Shown here piece by piece: positions 15,605-24,765 of a DNA stretch of 64,000 nt. How positions within the stretch are numbered: position 1 is the stretch's first letter; each line of letters opens with the position of its first letter. Source of the DNA: Rothia nasimurium (GTDB lineage Bacteria; Actinomycetota; Actinomycetes; Actinomycetales; Micrococcaceae); NCBI RefSeq assembly GCF_928381705.1, contig NZ_CAKMSR010000001.1, forward strand, positions 1-64,000, in the 5' to 3' direction. The position numbers were made by a program, and so were the translations under genes. Under the pieces are notes generated by a model. It was not told the DNA's origin, made no database searches, and saw nothing but the letters and a program-made list of their open reading frames with translations.

Positions 15605-17833
15605 ATGACCACCACACCGGCAGAAACCCCGGCCCACCCCCATATCAACGGCGATATTAACAAGCTCGAACGCGCCGAAACCCGCGTAGACCGTATCGAC
15701 GTGGGCGAAAAAATCAAGCAGCCCAACCTCGAAGGCGATTTCGGCAGCGACCGCTTCCTTGACCGCGAAATCAGCTGGCTTGAGTTCAACACCCGCGTGC
15801 TCGAACTGGCCGAAGACCCCAACCTTTACCTGCTAGAGCGCCTGAACTTCCTCTCCATCGTTACCAGCAATCTGGACGAGTTCTTCATGGTGCGCGTGGC
15901 CGGCCTCAAGCGCCGTATCGCCACCGGCATCGCTGTGCCCTCAGCAGCCGGGCTCTCCCCCGAAGAGCAGATGGAAGAAATCTCCGAGGCCGCCCACGCC
16001 CTGCAGGAGCGCCAGTACCGCGTCTTCCACGAGCAGGTCTACCCCGAACTGGAAAAGGAAAACATCCGTATCGTCGGTTGGGCAGACCTCTCCTCCAGTG
16101 AGCAGGAGCGCCTCTCCCGTTTCTTCCGCGCCGAGCTCTTCCCCGTACTCACTCCCTTGGCTGTTGACCCGGCCCACCCCTTCCCCTACATTTCTGGCCT
16201 GTCACTCAACCTGGCCGTCATCGTCCGCAACCCCCAGACCGGCAAGGAGCTCTTCGCCCGCCTCAAGGTGCCCGAAGCCATCGAGCGCATGGTGGCCGTT
16301 GACGGCGCCCGCGCGGTCAAGTCCTCCTCGGGCGAGGTCCGCTTCATCCCCCTTGAGGTCATTATCGCCGAGCATCTCGACATGCTCTTCCCCGGCATGG
16401 AGGTCGTGGAGCACCACGCCTTCCGCGTGACCCGCAACGAGGATCTTGAAGTTGAAGAAGACGACGCCGAGAACCTGCTCAAGGCCCTAGAAACCGAGCT
16501 GCTGCGCCGCCGCTTTGGCCCCCCGGTGCGTCTGGAGGTTGAAGACACCATCAACCCCACCATCCTTGACCTGCTCGTTTCAGAGCTGCGCATCGACGAG
16601 CACGAGGTCTACAAGCTCCCCGCTCCCCTCGATTTGCGCGGCCTGTCCGATATCGCCAAGACCAACCGCCCTGCCCTGCACTACCCCAAGCACATCGCCC
16701 ACACCTCCCGCTGGCTCAACGCCAACGAAACCTCCAAGGCAGCCGACGTCTTTACCGCAACCCGCGACCACGACGTCCTGCTGCACCACCCCTACGACTC
16801 CTTTGCCACCAGCGTGCAGGCCTTCCTAGAGCAGGCAGCGGCCGACCCGGCCGTCCTCGCCATTAAGCAGACCCTCTACCGTACCTCCGGCGACTCCCCC
16901 ATCGTGGACGCCCTCATTGAGGCAGCCGAAGCCGGCAAGCAGGTGCTGGCCCTGGTTGAGATTAAGGCCCGCTTCGACGAAGAGGCCAACATCAACTGGG
17001 CCCGCAAGCTCGAACGCGCGGGCGTGCACGTGGTCTACGGCATCGTGGGCCTCAAGACCCACTGCAAGCTCTCCCTGGTTGTGCGTAAAGAGGCGGACGG
17101 GCTGCGCCGCTACTGCCACATCGGCACCGGCAACTACCACCCCTCCACCGCCCGCTTCTACGAGGATCTCGGTCTCATCACCTGCGACCCGCAAATCGGT
17201 GAGGACGTCTCCCGCCTCTTCAACCAGCTCTCCGGCTACGCCCCGAAGACCACCTACAAGCAGCTACTGGTTGCCCCCCGCTCCCTGCGTTCGGGCCTGA
17301 TTGACAACATCAACAAGGAAATCGAGCACAAGCGCGCGGGCCACGCCGCCAAGATTCAGATTAAGTGCAACTCCATGGTCGATGAGGCCATCATCGACTC
17401 CCTCTACCGCGCCTCCCAGGCAGGGGTTGAGGTCAACGTGGTCGTTCGCGGTATCTGTGCCCTGCGCCCCGGCGTCCCCGGTCTCTCCGAGAACATCAAG
17501 GTGCGCTCAGTCCTGGGCCGCTTCCTTGAGCACTCCCGCGTCTTCACCTTCGAGAACGCCGGCAACCCCAAGGTCTACATCGGTTCAGCAGACATGATGC
17601 ACCGCAACCTCGACCGCCGTGTTGAAGCCCTGGTGCATGTGAAGGCAGAAGCCCATATCAAGTACCTGCTCGATATGTTCGACAACTACCTCTCAGAGAA
17701 AACCAGCAACTGGCACCTGGCAGCCGACGGCACCTGGGAACGCCACCACCTGGCAGCCGACGGCTCACCCCTGCGCGATGTGCAGGCCTACTACCTGGCT
17801 AGCCGCGACCAGAAACGCAACAAGCGAGCCTAA
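15605..17833 (+). CDS. ppk: Polyphosphate kinase 1
   Basis: A 742-residue PPK1 with all domains: the N-terminal [19 protein letters not shown] helix bundle, [17 protein letters not shown], the head domain, and the two phospholipase D-like C-terminal domains containing [19 protein letters not shown] with the catalytic histidine and a second conserved region [20 protein letters not shown]-like around residue 615. It polymerises the gamma-phosphate of ATP into polyphosphate reversibly. Ribosome site GAAAGG. Followed by mutT1, a conserved actinobacterial pair. Confidence 0.96.
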   Translation: MTTTPAETPAHPHINGDINKLERAETRVDRIDVGEKIKQPNLEGDFGSDRFLDREISWLEFNTRVLELAEDPNLYLLERLNFLSIVTSNLDEFFMVRVAGLKRRIATGIAVPSAAGLSPEEQMEEISEAAHALQERQYRVFHEQVYPELEKENIRIVGWADLSSSEQERLSRFFRAELFPVLTPLAVDPAHPFPYISGLSLNLAVIVRNPQTGKELFARLKVPEAIERMVAVDGARAVKSSSGEVRFIPLEVIIAEHLDMLFPGMEVVEHHAFRVTRNEDLEVEEDDAENLLKALETELLRRRFGPPVRLEVEDTINPTILDLLVSELRIDEHEVYKLPAPLDLRGLSDIAKTNRPALHYPKHIAHTSRWLNANETSKAADVFTATRDHDVLLHHPYDSFATSVQAFLEQAAADPAVLAIKQTLYRTSGDSPIVDALIEAAEAGKQVLALVEIKARFDEEANINWARKLERAGVHVVYGIVGLKTHCKLSLVVRKEADGLRRYCHIGTGNYHPSTARFYEDLGLITCDPQIGEDVSRLFNQLSGYAPKTTYKQLLVAPRSLRSGLIDNINKEIEHKRAGHAAKIQIKCNSMVDEAIIDSLYRASQAGVEVNVVVRGICALRPGVPGLSENIKVRSVLGRFLEHSRVFTFENAGNPKVYIGSADMMHRNLDRRVEALVHVKAEAHIKYLLDMFDNYLSEKTSNWHLAADGTWERHHLAADGSPLRDVQAYYLASRDQKRNKRA

Positions 17834-17884
17834 GCCGGGCGCAGACGTCCGCGCCTTGTCCACCGCTCACAGCTAAGAGGCTTA

Positions 17885-17925
17885 GAATGTCCTTGGGTTA
17901 ACATTCGGTTAACTCAAGGACATTC
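17885..17925. promoter_or_regulatory. Long hairpin between ppk and mutT1
   Basis: GAATGTCCTTG-g-GTTAAC (17885-17902), loop ATTCG, GTTAAC-t-CAAGGACATTC (17908-17925): 17 paired bases with one mismatch. There is no T tract on either side, so it may be an attenuator, an RNA-processing site or a protein-binding palindrome rather than a simple terminator. Confidence 0.5.
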
Positions 17926-17959
17926 TCAATGCCCGCCCCACCCCCACGGAGCTTTCCAC

Positions 17960-18961
17960 ATGCCGCACACCGAGACCTTCTACGCCGCCCACACCCACGA
18001 CGGAGCGCTCTCGCTCAGCCGGGGCCCCCACAACCGGGCAGCTGTCAACGCAGCAGGCGCCATCATCTGGCGCTGGTACCACGACCAGGTGCAGGTCCTC
18101 ATCATCCACCGCCCCCGCTACGATGACTGGTCCTGGCCCAAGGGCAAGCAGGACCCCGGCGAAACCCTGCCCGAAACCGCCATCCGGGAAATCCGCGAAG
18201 AGGTCGGGCTCAACGTCACCCTCGGCGCCCCTCTAGCGGTGACCGCCTACGAGGTCAAGGGCAAGCCCAAGGAGGTCTACTACTGGGCAGCCGAAGCACC
18301 CGCCGGGCAAAAAGCCGTTGCCGATGAGGGCGAAGTGGACGAGCTGCGCTGGGTCACTCCCAAGCAGGCCCGCACCATGCTCACCAACGCCACCGACAAA
18401 GAGCCCCTCGACGCCCTACTGGCCCTGGCCCGTGCGCAGAACCTGCGCACCCGCCCGGTGATTATCGTCCGCCACGCCAAGGCCAAGCCGCGCGCCAGCT
18501 GGGCCGGGGCCGAAGGCGAGCGCTCACTTGCGGCTACCGGCAAGCGCCAGGCCCTGGCGGTAGGACGCCTGCTGGAGGCCTGGCAGCCCGAACGCATCGT
18601 TTCCTCTCCCTGGGTGCGCTGTATGCAGACGGTCTACCCCTATTCGAAGGCCTCTGGCATTTCCATCAAGGAGAAGCGGGCCCTGACCGAAGCCCACCAT
18701 GCCCGGGCGCCCAAGCCCGCCCGCAAGGTGGTCGAGTCCCTCTTTGAGAAGCGGGATAAGTCGGTCATGCTCTGCACCCACCGCCCGGTGCTGCCCACTG
18801 TCCTTGAGGTTCTGGGCGAGCACCTGAATAAGCAGCTACGCTCCCATCTGCCCGTGCATGACCCCTACCTCAAGCCCGGGGAAATGTGGGTCTTGCAGGT
18901 GTCTGTTGCCCACCCCAAGACCGTGGTGTCGCTGGAACAAATTAAGCCTTTTGACGATTAA
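17960..18961 (+). CDS. mutT1: MutT1-like Nudix hydrolase fused to histidine phosphatase
   Basis: A 333-residue two-domain enzyme. Residues ~25-165 are Nudix, with the box [20 protein letters not shown] followed by VGL. Residues ~175-330 form a SixA-like histidine phosphatase domain starting [10 protein letters not shown] with the RHG-like arginine and histidine, [10 protein letters not shown] and a late CTHRPVLP. Mycobacterial MutT1 hydrolyses 8-oxo-GTP and diadenosine polyphosphates; the same is likely here. ATG 17960 follows GGAGC. Its 3' end is 7 nt from thyA. Confidence 0.9.
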   Translation: MPHTETFYAAHTHDGALSLSRGPHNRAAVNAAGAIIWRWYHDQVQVLIIHRPRYDDWSWPKGKQDPGETLPETAIREIREEVGLNVTLGAPLAVTAYEVKGKPKEVYYWAAEAPAGQKAVADEGEVDELRWVTPKQARTMLTNATDKEPLDALLALARAQNLRTRPVIIVRHAKAKPRASWAGAEGERSLAATGKRQALAVGRLLEAWQPERIVSSPWVRCMQTVYPYSKASGISIKEKRALTEAHHARAPKPARKVVESLFEKRDKSVMLCTHRPVLPTVLEVLGEHLNKQLRSHLPVHDPYLKPGEMWVLQVSVAHPKTVVSLEQIKPFDD

Positions 18962-18968
18962 AGAAGAT

Positions 18969-19790
18969 ATGACTGTTATTCCTACCCCCTACGAAGACCT
19001 GCTGCGCGAGATTATGGCAACCGGCGACGAGAAAGCCGACCGTACCGGCACCGGCACCAGAAGCGTCTTCGGCCGTCAGATGCGCTTTGACCTATCTGAG
19101 AGTTTTCCGCTGATTACCACCAAGAAGGTGCACTTCAAGTCGGTGGTTATTGAGCTGCTCTGGTTCCTGCGCGGGGAGTCCAACGTACGCTGGTTGCAGG
19201 AGCGCGGCGTGACTATCTGGGATGAGTGGGCGGACGAGGACGGCGAACTGGGCCCGGTCTACGGGGTGCAGTGGCGCTCCTGGCCGGCCGGTGACGGGCA
19301 GACCATCGACCAGATTGCCAAGGTGCTTGACTCGCTCAAGAACAACCCCGATTCTCGCCGCCATATTGTCTCTGCCTGGAACCCGGCTGAGGTTGACGAT
19401 ATGGCGCTACCGCCCTGCCATGCCCTCTTCCAGTTCTACGTGAAGACCCGGGAGGACGGCCAGAAGGAGCTCTCCTGCCAGCTTTACCAGCGGTCTGCCG
19501 ATATGTTCCTGGGCGTGCCCTTCAACATTGCCTCCTATGCCCTGCTGACCCAGCTGATTGCTGAAGAGGTGGGTATGGTGCCCGGTGAGTTTGTCTGGAC
19601 CGGCGGGGATTGCCACATCTACTCCAACCACTACGAGCAGGTCACCGAGCAGCTGTCGCGCGAGCCCTACCCCTACCCGCGCCTGCGCATTAAGAATAAG
19701 AAGCCCTCAATTTTTGACTACGAGTTTGAGGACTTTGAGCTGGTAGATTACCGCCATCACCCCCTCATTAAAGCCCCGATTGCGGTCTAG
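18969..19790 (+). CDS. thyA: Thymidylate synthase
   Basis: A 273-residue Thy[20 protein letters not shown] (folate/phosphate loop arginine), the active-site region [14 protein letters not shown] with the nucleophilic cysteine, [20 protein letters not shown] and the C-terminal [10 protein letters not shown]. It makes dTMP from dUMP with methylene-tetrahydrofolate. ATG 18969 follows AAAGAAG; it begins 7 nt after mutT1. folA follows after 16 nt, the standard pair that regenerates tetrahydrofolate. Confidence 0.96.
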   Translation: MTVIPTPYEDLLREIMATGDEKADRTGTGTRSVFGRQMRFDLSESFPLITTKKVHFKSVVIELLWFLRGESNVRWLQERGVTIWDEWADEDGELGPVYGVQWRSWPAGDGQTIDQIAKVLDSLKNNPDSRRHIVSAWNPAEVDDMALPPCHALFQFYVKTREDGQKELSCQLYQRSADMFLGVPFNIASYALLTQLIAEEVGMVPGEFVWTGGDCHIYSNHYEQVTEQLSREPYPYPRLRIKNKKPSIFDYEFEDFELVDYRHHPLIKAPIAV

Positions 19791-19806
19791 GGCCAAGGAG
19801 TTGAGC

Positions 19807-20433
19807 GTGAATGGTGAGCAGGTAAGCGGCTCGGGTACCCTGCCCGAGCTAGCGGCTATCTGGGCGCAGGCAGGCAACGGGGTGATTGGCCGTAACGGCG
19901 ATATGCCCTGGTATGCTCCCGAGGACCTAGCCCATTTCAAGGCCTTGACCCTGGGCGCCCCGGTGATTATGGGCCGGGTGACCTGGGAGTCCTTCCCGCC
20001 CCGCTTCCGCCCCTTGCCGGGACGGCTCAATCTTGTGATTACGCGTTCTGTCTCGCAGGTTGAAGAGAAGGACGGCGCCGTCTGGGCGCCTTCTCTCGAT
20101 GCGGCTTTGGGGGCGGCGCAGAGTTTAGCTCCGGACGCCCCCACCTACTGGGTCCTTGGCGGCGGCTCTCTCTACACCGAGGCCCTACACCGCACCGACC
20201 TGCCCGGAGTAGCGGGTTGGCAGGTAACCCGGGTGGAGCGCACCCTCTTTGAGGCTGAGATTCCCGGTGATACCTACGCCCCCAAGCTGGGCGCCGACTG
20301 GGCGCTAGTTGCTGAGGACGCACCCGTCCGCTCTGAAAAAGGCTATGCGCTGACCGCCACCGGCGAGAAGCTCCCTCTCACCATGCGGTTCCAGACCCTG
20401 CGCAAGACAAAGGTAGCAGGTCAGCGCCAATAG
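19807..20433 (+). CDS. folA: Dihydrofolate reductase with an altered C-terminal end
   Basis: A 208-residue DHFR: IWAQAGNGVIGRNGDMPWYA, HFKALTLGAPVIMGRVTWES, LPGRLNLVITR and the NADPH glycines YWVLGGGSLYTEAL. GTG start at 19807 behind AAGGAG. The last 29 bases of its conserved region (20375-20403, encoding LTMRFQTLR) recur downstream of hipBA at 22026-22054, where the same frame continues to another stop just before asd. The present tail KTKVAGQRQ may therefore have been supplied by the hipBA insertion. Its 3' end overlaps the hipA stop by 13 nt in antisense. Confidence 0.92.
   Translation: MNGEQVSGSGTLPELAAIWAQAGNGVIGRNGDMPWYAPEDLAHFKALTLGAPVIMGRVTWESFPPRFRPLPGRLNLVITRSVSQVEEKDGAVWAPSLDAALGAAQSLAPDAPTYWVLGGGSLYTEALHRTDLPGVAGWQVTRVERTLFEAEIPGDTYAPKLGADWALVAEDAPVRSEKGYALTATGEKLPLTMRFQTLRKTKVAGQRQ
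20375..20403 (+). repeat. 29-bp direct repeat, left copy (inside folA)
   Basis: CTCTCACCATGCGG followed by TTCCAGACCCTGCGC: identical over 29 bases to 22026-22054. The two copies bound the hipBA module; divergence begins immediately on both sides. Confidence 0.9.
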
Positions 20434-21707
20434 TTTGAAACAAAACGGGCAGGGGAAAGCCGCCCCAGACCGTCCACAATTTTGGCGGCTGCATCTTCCA
20501 AACCGTGCTCTTTACCTGTTTCCTCAAAAGCCTCTGGCAGGTAGCTAAGAATCTCTTCTACGAGCTCTTGGGCCCGTTGCCTCGGCAAGCCTAAACGCTG
20601 TCCCTCAAACACTAAACCTTCGTCAGAAATCTGAGTAAATCTATAGTTTTTCTTAATTCCCATTGGAAAATAAGCCAAGCTTTCATCCCCGATATGTGCA
20701 GCAGCAGAAATCAAATCGTACAACGGGGCAAGCTCACTCCCGCTCTCCCGATGCACCAAAGAATAGTTCTTGGCATGAGCATCTGTACCAACTACGCCTA
20801 CGTTGAACACCAAGCCTTTAAAGAAGTCCTCTTGAAGACGTAAGCGATCCCCCGGCTTAGTTTTTTGGCGGAACAGTTGGCCTATCTCCCCAGCTCCAGG
20901 GCCACCATCACGATGCTGATACTTCTTCTCAGGCGGTATACCCAGTGCTTGCAACAGGTCTTCCTGGTGTACCCGGCGAACAGTATCGTCAAGGATATAA
21001 CGGTCGTAGCGGGGAACAATAACCGCTGTTAAGCTACTTGTTCTACTCCGCCACAGTTCAGGATCAACAGCATTAAGCCCGCATTTAACGGCTACCTTCA
21101 TTGTCAAGAACTCAGCAATATCGATATTCTCAACAAAATAATTATCTTCTGTTTTAACAGGCTTAATGATGTGGGTAGTGGCGATACCTGTTCCCGGCTG
21201 GACCCATTTACCCTCATGATTTCTGGTCAGTGATAGCTTTGGCTGGGCTCCTGCCACGCTAAATCGAAAAGCTTCAGAAGCAATCAGCGTTTTCCCGCGA
21301 TAAAGCTCTCTACTTTCTTCTAGTAGTTCTTCAAAATCTGTTTCATTCAGCACGGGTTGCTGAGAAAGGTTAGCTCTCTGTGCATCGCTGCTGCCCTTGC
21401 CCGGCGGTAAAAGCTGAAGAGCGCCTGCAACGTCTTGCCCGTAGCGCTCAAGTAAACCAAAAATGGATCCTGCTGATACCCCTGCCGCACGCGCCATATT
21501 TTCTAAAGCCTGAGCATTATCGGGTAAAAGGCCTTTAAGGAACGGTAGCGCTACTTTATTTTTATGGGTCCGATTTCGTTCAGGCATAGACAGAGAAAGG
21601 GACACCGCACTTTCATAGCCTGGGGAATAGGTAAAAGTGATTTGCCCATTTTTCTCCATGAATGTGCCACACAGTTCACCATCTAGGTAGGCATTGAGTT
21701 CGCTCAT
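20421..21707 (-). CDS. hipA: HipA-type serine/threonine kinase toxin
   Basis: A 428-residue HipA. The N-terminal couple_hipA region (AYLDGELCGTF..., LPFLKGLLPDNAQAL) is followed by the kinase-like domain: SVAGAQPKLSLTR (phosphate loop), the hinge near HIIKPVK, the catalytic segment VVGTDAHAKNYSLV (Asp, His, Asn) and APLYDLISAAAH (metal-binding Asp). HipA kinases phosphorylate glutamyl-tRNA synthetase or other targets, causing growth arrest and persistence; the target here is unknown. ATG 21707 overlaps the hipB stop (ATGA). Lower GC than neighbours, and bounded by direct repeats, so probably acquired. Confidence 0.93.
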   Translation of the reverse strand: MSELNAYLDGELCGTFMEKNGQITFTYSPGYESAVSLSLSMPERNRTHKNKVALPFLKGLLPDNAQALENMARAAGVSAGSIFGLLERYGQDVAGALQLLPPGKGSSDAQRANLSQQPVLNETDFEELLEESRELYRGKTLIASEAFRFSVAGAQPKLSLTRNHEGKWVQPGTGIATTHIIKPVKTEDNYFVENIDIAEFLTMKVAVKCGLNAVDPELWRSRTSSLTAVIVPRYDRYILDDTVRRVHQEDLLQALGIPPEKKYQHRDGGPGAGEIGQLFRQKTKPGDRLRLQEDFFKGLVFNVGVVGTDAHAKNYSLVHRESGSELAPLYDLISAAAHIGDESLAYFPMGIKKNYRFTQISDEGLVFEGQRLGLPRQRAQELVEEILSYLPEAFEETGKEHGLEDAAAKIVDGLGRLSPARFVSNYWR

Positions 21708-21943
21708 GATGCGGCCTTTACTTGAAGCTCTAGGTTTAAAGCCCAAAAAGCATCTAGTACCTTATAGAGCTCAACCGTTGGCTTACCTTGTTCAAGGTCA
21801 ATGTACCATTTGCGGGATACGCCAATCTTGGCGGCCACTTCTTTTTGAGTAAGACCGAGCTCTTCTCGGCGGAGACGGACGACTTCCCCCACTTCTCCAG
21901 TGATGTGCAGGGTTCGTATACCGGTGGCATCTTGCTGTGTCAT
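21704..21943 (-). CDS. hipB: HipB-type antitoxin, Xre-family HTH
   Basis: A 79-residue DNA-binding protein with one Xre helix-turn-helix (VVRLRREELGLTQKEVAAKI and GVSRKWYIDLEQGKPTVEL, ~residues 21-59). It neutralises HipA and represses its own operon in characterised systems. Short, without a C-terminal extension. It overlaps hipA by 4 nt. Inverted repeats overlapping the promoter just upstream (21976-22025) are the likely operators. Confidence 0.88.
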   Translation of the reverse strand: MTQQDATGIRTLHITGEVGEVVRLRREELGLTQKEVAAKIGVSRKWYIDLEQGKPTVELYKVLDAFWALNLELQVKAAS

Positions 21944-21975
21944 ACCGCAAGTGTAACCGAACGACCACTTTTCCT

Positions 21976-22025
21976 AAAGTAATCATACGGTTACTTTAAG
22001 TAAAGTCACCGTACGATTACACTTT
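21976..22025 (-). promoter_or_regulatory. hipBA promoter with two HipB-type operators
   Basis: On the minus strand GTGACT (22004-22009), 16-nt spacer, TATGAT (21982-21987). Two similar inverted repeats overlap it: AAAGTAA-8 nt-TTACTTT-like at 21976-21997 and AAAGT...ACTTT around a CGTACG centre at 22002-22025. This is the expected layout for an autoregulated toxin-antitoxin operon. Confidence 0.6.
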
Positions 22026-22054
22026 CTCTCACCATGCGGTTCCAGACCCTGCGC
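22026..22054 (+). repeat. 29-bp direct repeat, right copy (folA remnant)
   Basis: Identical to 20375-20403. In the folA frame it reads LTMRFQTLR and continues [10 protein letters not shown] to a TGA that overlaps the asd start codon (ATGA), which looks like the original end of folA. Confidence 0.85.
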
Positions 22055-22071
22055 CGGGAGCTCGTAAAAGC

Positions 22072-22077
22072 TAGACT
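22072..22077 (+). promoter_or_regulatory. -10 element of asd (leaderless arrangement)
   Basis: TAGACT ends 6 nt before the ATG at 22084, with no ribosome site between; consistent with a leaderless transcript. It lies in the folA remnant right of the hipBA module. Confidence 0.45.
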
Positions 22078-22083
22078 GAAACC

Positions 22084-23223
22084 ATGACTTTTACATCTGG
22101 TGATTCCGTAGGCTTTGTTGGTTACCGTGGCATGGTCGGCTCCGTGCTCATGAAGCGCATGCTCGAAGAAGGTGACTTTGAGGGCATCAACCCGGTCTTC
22201 TTCTCCACTTCCCAGGCCGGTTCAGCAGCCCCCACCTTCGGCGGCGCCCTCGAAGAGTCCACTCTCAAGGACGCCCACGATATCGACGAGCTCGCCAAGC
22301 TGCCCGTCATCGTGACCGCCCAGGGTGGCGACTACACCAAGGCAGTACACACCCAGCTGCGCGAGCGCGGCTGGAGCGGTCTCTGGATTGACGCCGCCTC
22401 AACCCTGCGCATGAACGATGACGCCGTCATCGTGCTTGATCCCATCAACCGCGACGTCATCGACCGCGGCCTGGAATCCGGCGTTAAGGACTTCATCGGC
22501 GGCAACTGCACCGTCTCCTGCCTGCTCATGGGCCTGGGCGGCCTGTGGAAGCAGGGCCTGGTTGAGTGGGGCACCTCCATGACCTACCAGGCAGCCTCCG
22601 GTGGCGGCGCCCGCCACATGCGTGAGGTACTCAAGCAGTTCGGCGATATCAACGGCTATGTAGCAACCGAGCTGGACGACCCCGCGTCCGCCATCCTTGA
22701 GATCGACCGCAAGGTGCTGGAACTCCAGCGCTCCGGCGACCTCGACACCACCCAGTTCGGCGTACCCCTGGCCGGTTCACTGATTCCCTGGATTGACTCT
22801 GACCTGGGTAATGGCCAGTCCCGCGAAGAGTGGAAGGCCGAGGCTGAGTCCAACAAGATTCTGGGCCTTGAGGGTGATGACCGCGTGGTTCTTGACGGCC
22901 TGTGCGTGCGTATCGCAACCATGCGCTCCCACTCCCAGGCTCTGACCCTGAAGCTCAAGGAAGACCTGACCGTTGAAGAAATCGAGAAGATCATCGATGA
23001 GGACAACGAGTGGTCAAAGGTTATCCCCAACACCAAGGACGCCACCGTCGAGGGTCTGACCCCCGTTGCGGCGTCCGGCACCCTGGATATCCCTGTGGGC
23101 CGTATCCGCAAGCTCAACATGGGCCCCCAGTACATCTCTGCTTTCACCGTGGGTGACCAGCTGCTGTGGGGCGCCGCAGAACCCGTGCGCCGCATGCTGA
23201 AGATTGCGACCGGCACCCTTTAG
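22084..23223 (+). CDS. asd: Aspartate-semialdehyde dehydrogenase, E. coli-type
   Basis: A 379-residue enzyme that resembles the proteobacterial subfamily ([37 protein letters not shown]) rather than the shorter actinobacterial type. The catalytic cysteine lies in [13 protein letters not shown], and the substrate region [13 protein letters not shown] is intact. It converts aspartyl phosphate to the semialdehyde for lysine/diaminopimelate, threonine and methionine synthesis. No lysC is adjacent, unlike most actinobacteria. No ribosome site; a TAGACT hexamer 6 nt upstream suggests leaderless expression. Confidence 0.95.
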   Translation: MTFTSGDSVGFVGYRGMVGSVLMKRMLEEGDFEGINPVFFSTSQAGSAAPTFGGALEESTLKDAHDIDELAKLPVIVTAQGGDYTKAVHTQLRERGWSGLWIDAASTLRMNDDAVIVLDPINRDVIDRGLESGVKDFIGGNCTVSCLLMGLGGLWKQGLVEWGTSMTYQAASGGGARHMREVLKQFGDINGYVATELDDPASAILEIDRKVLELQRSGDLDTTQFGVPLAGSLIPWIDSDLGNGQSREEWKAEAESNKILGLEGDDRVVLDGLCVRIATMRSHSQALTLKLKEDLTVEEIEKIIDEDNEWSKVIPNTKDATVEGLTPVAASGTLDIPVGRIRKLNMGPQYISAFTVGDQLLWGAAEPVRRMLKIATGTL

Positions 23224-23226
23224 ACT
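23221..23226 (+). promoter_or_regulatory. -10 element of the GntR gene overlapping the asd stop
   Basis: TAGACT starts with the TAG stop codon of asd and ends 6 nt before ATG 23233 of the regulator gene (TAGACTGGTGCCATG), another leaderless-type arrangement. Confidence 0.45.
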
Positions 23227-23232
23227 GGTGCC

Positions 23233-23658
23233 ATGACAAAGAACGAGATGCCCCCGATTCACGACTCCCACGAGGAGCTGTGCGGGGGCATCCGTGCTTT
23301 AAATTTTAGGGTTGATAAGGGGTCGGACGTCCCGCCCTACTCCCAGCTGCGGCGGGCTATTATTGCGGCACGGGCTTCCGGCGCTCTGGCTGCCGGTGAC
23401 CGGCTACCGCCCATGCGGGCGCTAGCTGCCGAAACAGGTCTTGCAGTAAACACGGTGGCGAAGGCCTACAAGGAGCTGGAAGCCGCCGGCGCCATTGAAA
23501 CGCACGGCCGGGCAGGGTCCTTTATTACGGCCCTCGACTCAACCGCGCACAAGGCGCAGACCCTGACCGAAAAGTACATTACAGCCATGCGCAAACTGGG
23601 CTTTGAAGACCAGCAGATCCACGAGACTCTGGATCATATGCTGGGGTTCGAAAGCTAG
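23233..23658 (+). CDS. GntR-family regulator, YtrA-like
   Basis: A 141-residue protein with an N-terminal GntR winged helix (PPYSQLRRAIIAARASGAL, GDRLPPMRALAAETGLAVNT, VAKAYKELEAAGAIETHGRA) and a short C-terminal helical arm (EKYITAMRKLGFEDQQIHET) without a ligand domain. This short form is the YtrA type, which usually represses adjacent ABC transporter genes; no such genes are adjacent here. The 3' end overlaps the convergent PIN-domain gene by 4 nt. Confidence 0.88.
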   Translation: MTKNEMPPIHDSHEELCGGIRALNFRVDKGSDVPPYSQLRRAIIAARASGALAAGDRLPPMRALAAETGLAVNTVAKAYKELEAAGAIETHGRAGSFITALDSTAHKAQTLTEKYITAMRKLGFEDQQIHETLDHMLGFES

Positions 23659-24212
23659 AACCCATTAGACTCAAGAGTCTCTGCAAACCTCACCAGCCCA
23701 ATTTTTCTCAACCCCACCAGATACTCCGTGTGAGTTACCTCTGGGTTCTTCATGTCTCGCACAATGTCTTCAGCAATTTGTTTGATTCTCTGCGGGTTCA
23801 GTGCAAACCGGTCGCAGAGAAAATCATCTGGATGAACGGCCCTCACATCAAATGGAGCTAAAGTCTCTTCAGGGAAGTCTTTCAGATTAAAAGTAACGAT
23901 AAAGTCAGCACGAGCTCGAACTGCTGCTGCTAAAACATGGCGATCTTTAGGGTCGTTACCCATCTGATGTATCAGCGATTCATACTCACAAACTTCTGCA
24001 TCTGGGAAGTATTTCTGCATATTTCTCACGCGCTTCTCAGCCTGCCCAGGCGTTCGCATGAACGCTGTCTGCAAGTTGCGTTCTACTTCCTCTAGAATCC
24101 CATGCGACCAGAGGGGCCTGTACTCTTTTGCATCTGCTAGGCGCAAAAGTAAGTCGCACGTTGGCATCGGTAGCAGTACACATGCATCGAGAACAGCAGA
24201 TAGCCCAGACAT
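23655..24212 (-). CDS. PIN-domain protein, probable toxin ribonuclease
   Basis: A 185-residue protein with the PIN acidic residues: VLDACVLLP near the N-terminus, EEVERN, DPKDRHVLAAAVRA and FIVTFNLKDFPEE. The PIN fold cleaves RNA with Mg2+, and in toxin-antitoxin modules targets tRNA or rRNA. The C-terminal ~60 residues extend beyond the minimal domain. It is coupled by one overlapping base (TAATG) to an upstream HTH gene, the typical antitoxin-first order. Lower GC than flanking housekeeping genes. Target unknown. Confidence 0.82.
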   Translation of the reverse strand: MSGLSAVLDACVLLPMPTCDLLLRLADAKEYRPLWSHGILEEVERNLQTAFMRTPGQAEKRVRNMQKYFPDAEVCEYESLIHQMGNDPKDRHVLAAAVRARADFIVTFNLKDFPEETLAPFDVRAVHPDDFLCDRFALNPQRIKQIAEDIVRDMKNPEVTHTEYLVGLRKIGLVRFAETLESNGF

Positions 24213-24721
24213 TAAGATTTTCCTGACGACCTGCGAGTCTGCGCAAAGCTTGCAGGTAGGTCAAAGTAGCTACCGTCTGCCGATGATTCTTGCGTTTGTT
24301 CTTGGAGGAAAGCTTTACGCTCTCTTCGCTCTTTCTCTTCATACTGAATCAAGTCTGCGAGAAGCACACGGCGATGGCGGCCAACAGTAGTAAAGGGAAT
24401 ATCACCAGATTCGAGAATTTTTACGAGTGTTGGACGAGATATTTGGAGATAATCAGCAGCTTGCTGAGTGGTGAGCTTGGTATCGGTAGGCGTAATCGAA
24501 ACAGCCTTGTTATGGGCTAAGGCATCAACGATGGTTGTTAGTGTGTCATATAAGAGGAAGGGAATGACCTGTTTTTTACCGTCTGGCGATAGCAGCGCAG
24601 GCTGAGCCCCCTCATCCTCACTAGAAGCGCTATGCAAGAAAGAAAAAAGTAGTTCTAAGTCTGCTTCATGGAAGGTGGAGGGTTCAAGAATAGAACGCTG
24701 ATTATGCTGAGTGACGGTCAT
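24212..24721 (-). CDS. Excisionase/MerR-type HTH protein, probable antitoxin
   Basis: A 169-residue protein with an excisionase-like winged helix (TTQQAADYLQISRPTLVKIL, ESGDIPFTTVGRHRRVLLAD, ~residues 85-125) and an acidic, lower-complexity N-terminal half. Such HTH proteins pair with PIN toxins as antitoxin and autorepressor; this is inferred from the overlap. No ribosome site: TATAGT ends 6 nt before ATG 24721, so a leaderless mRNA is likely. A long palindrome covers the promoter. Confidence 0.78.
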   Translation of the reverse strand: MTVTQHNQRSILEPSTFHEADLELLFSFLHSASSEDEGAQPALLSPDGKKQVIPFLLYDTLTTIVDALAHNKAVSITPTDTKLTTQQAADYLQISRPTLVKILESGDIPFTTVGRHRRVLLADLIQYEEKERRERKAFLQEQTQESSADGSYFDLPASFAQTRRSSGKS

Positions 24722-24726
24722 GCCAC

Positions 24727-24765
24727 CACTATAGCACTATTCGAAATATTCGAAATGTTATAGTG
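24727..24765 (-). promoter_or_regulatory. Promoter/operator of the PIN-HTH pair
   Basis: CACTATA (24727-24733) pairs with TATAGTG (24759-24765), enclosing two direct ATTCGAA motifs (24739-24745, 24748-24754). The -10 TATAGT lies inside the left arm, so a repressor bound here would block transcription. The right end overlaps the last codons of the neighbouring membrane gene. Confidence 0.6.

Noticed and set aside
20375-22054. Insertion sequence or prophage carrying hipBA
   Set aside because: No transposase or integrase and no terminal inverted repeats between the 29-bp direct repeats; only hipB and hipA fit.
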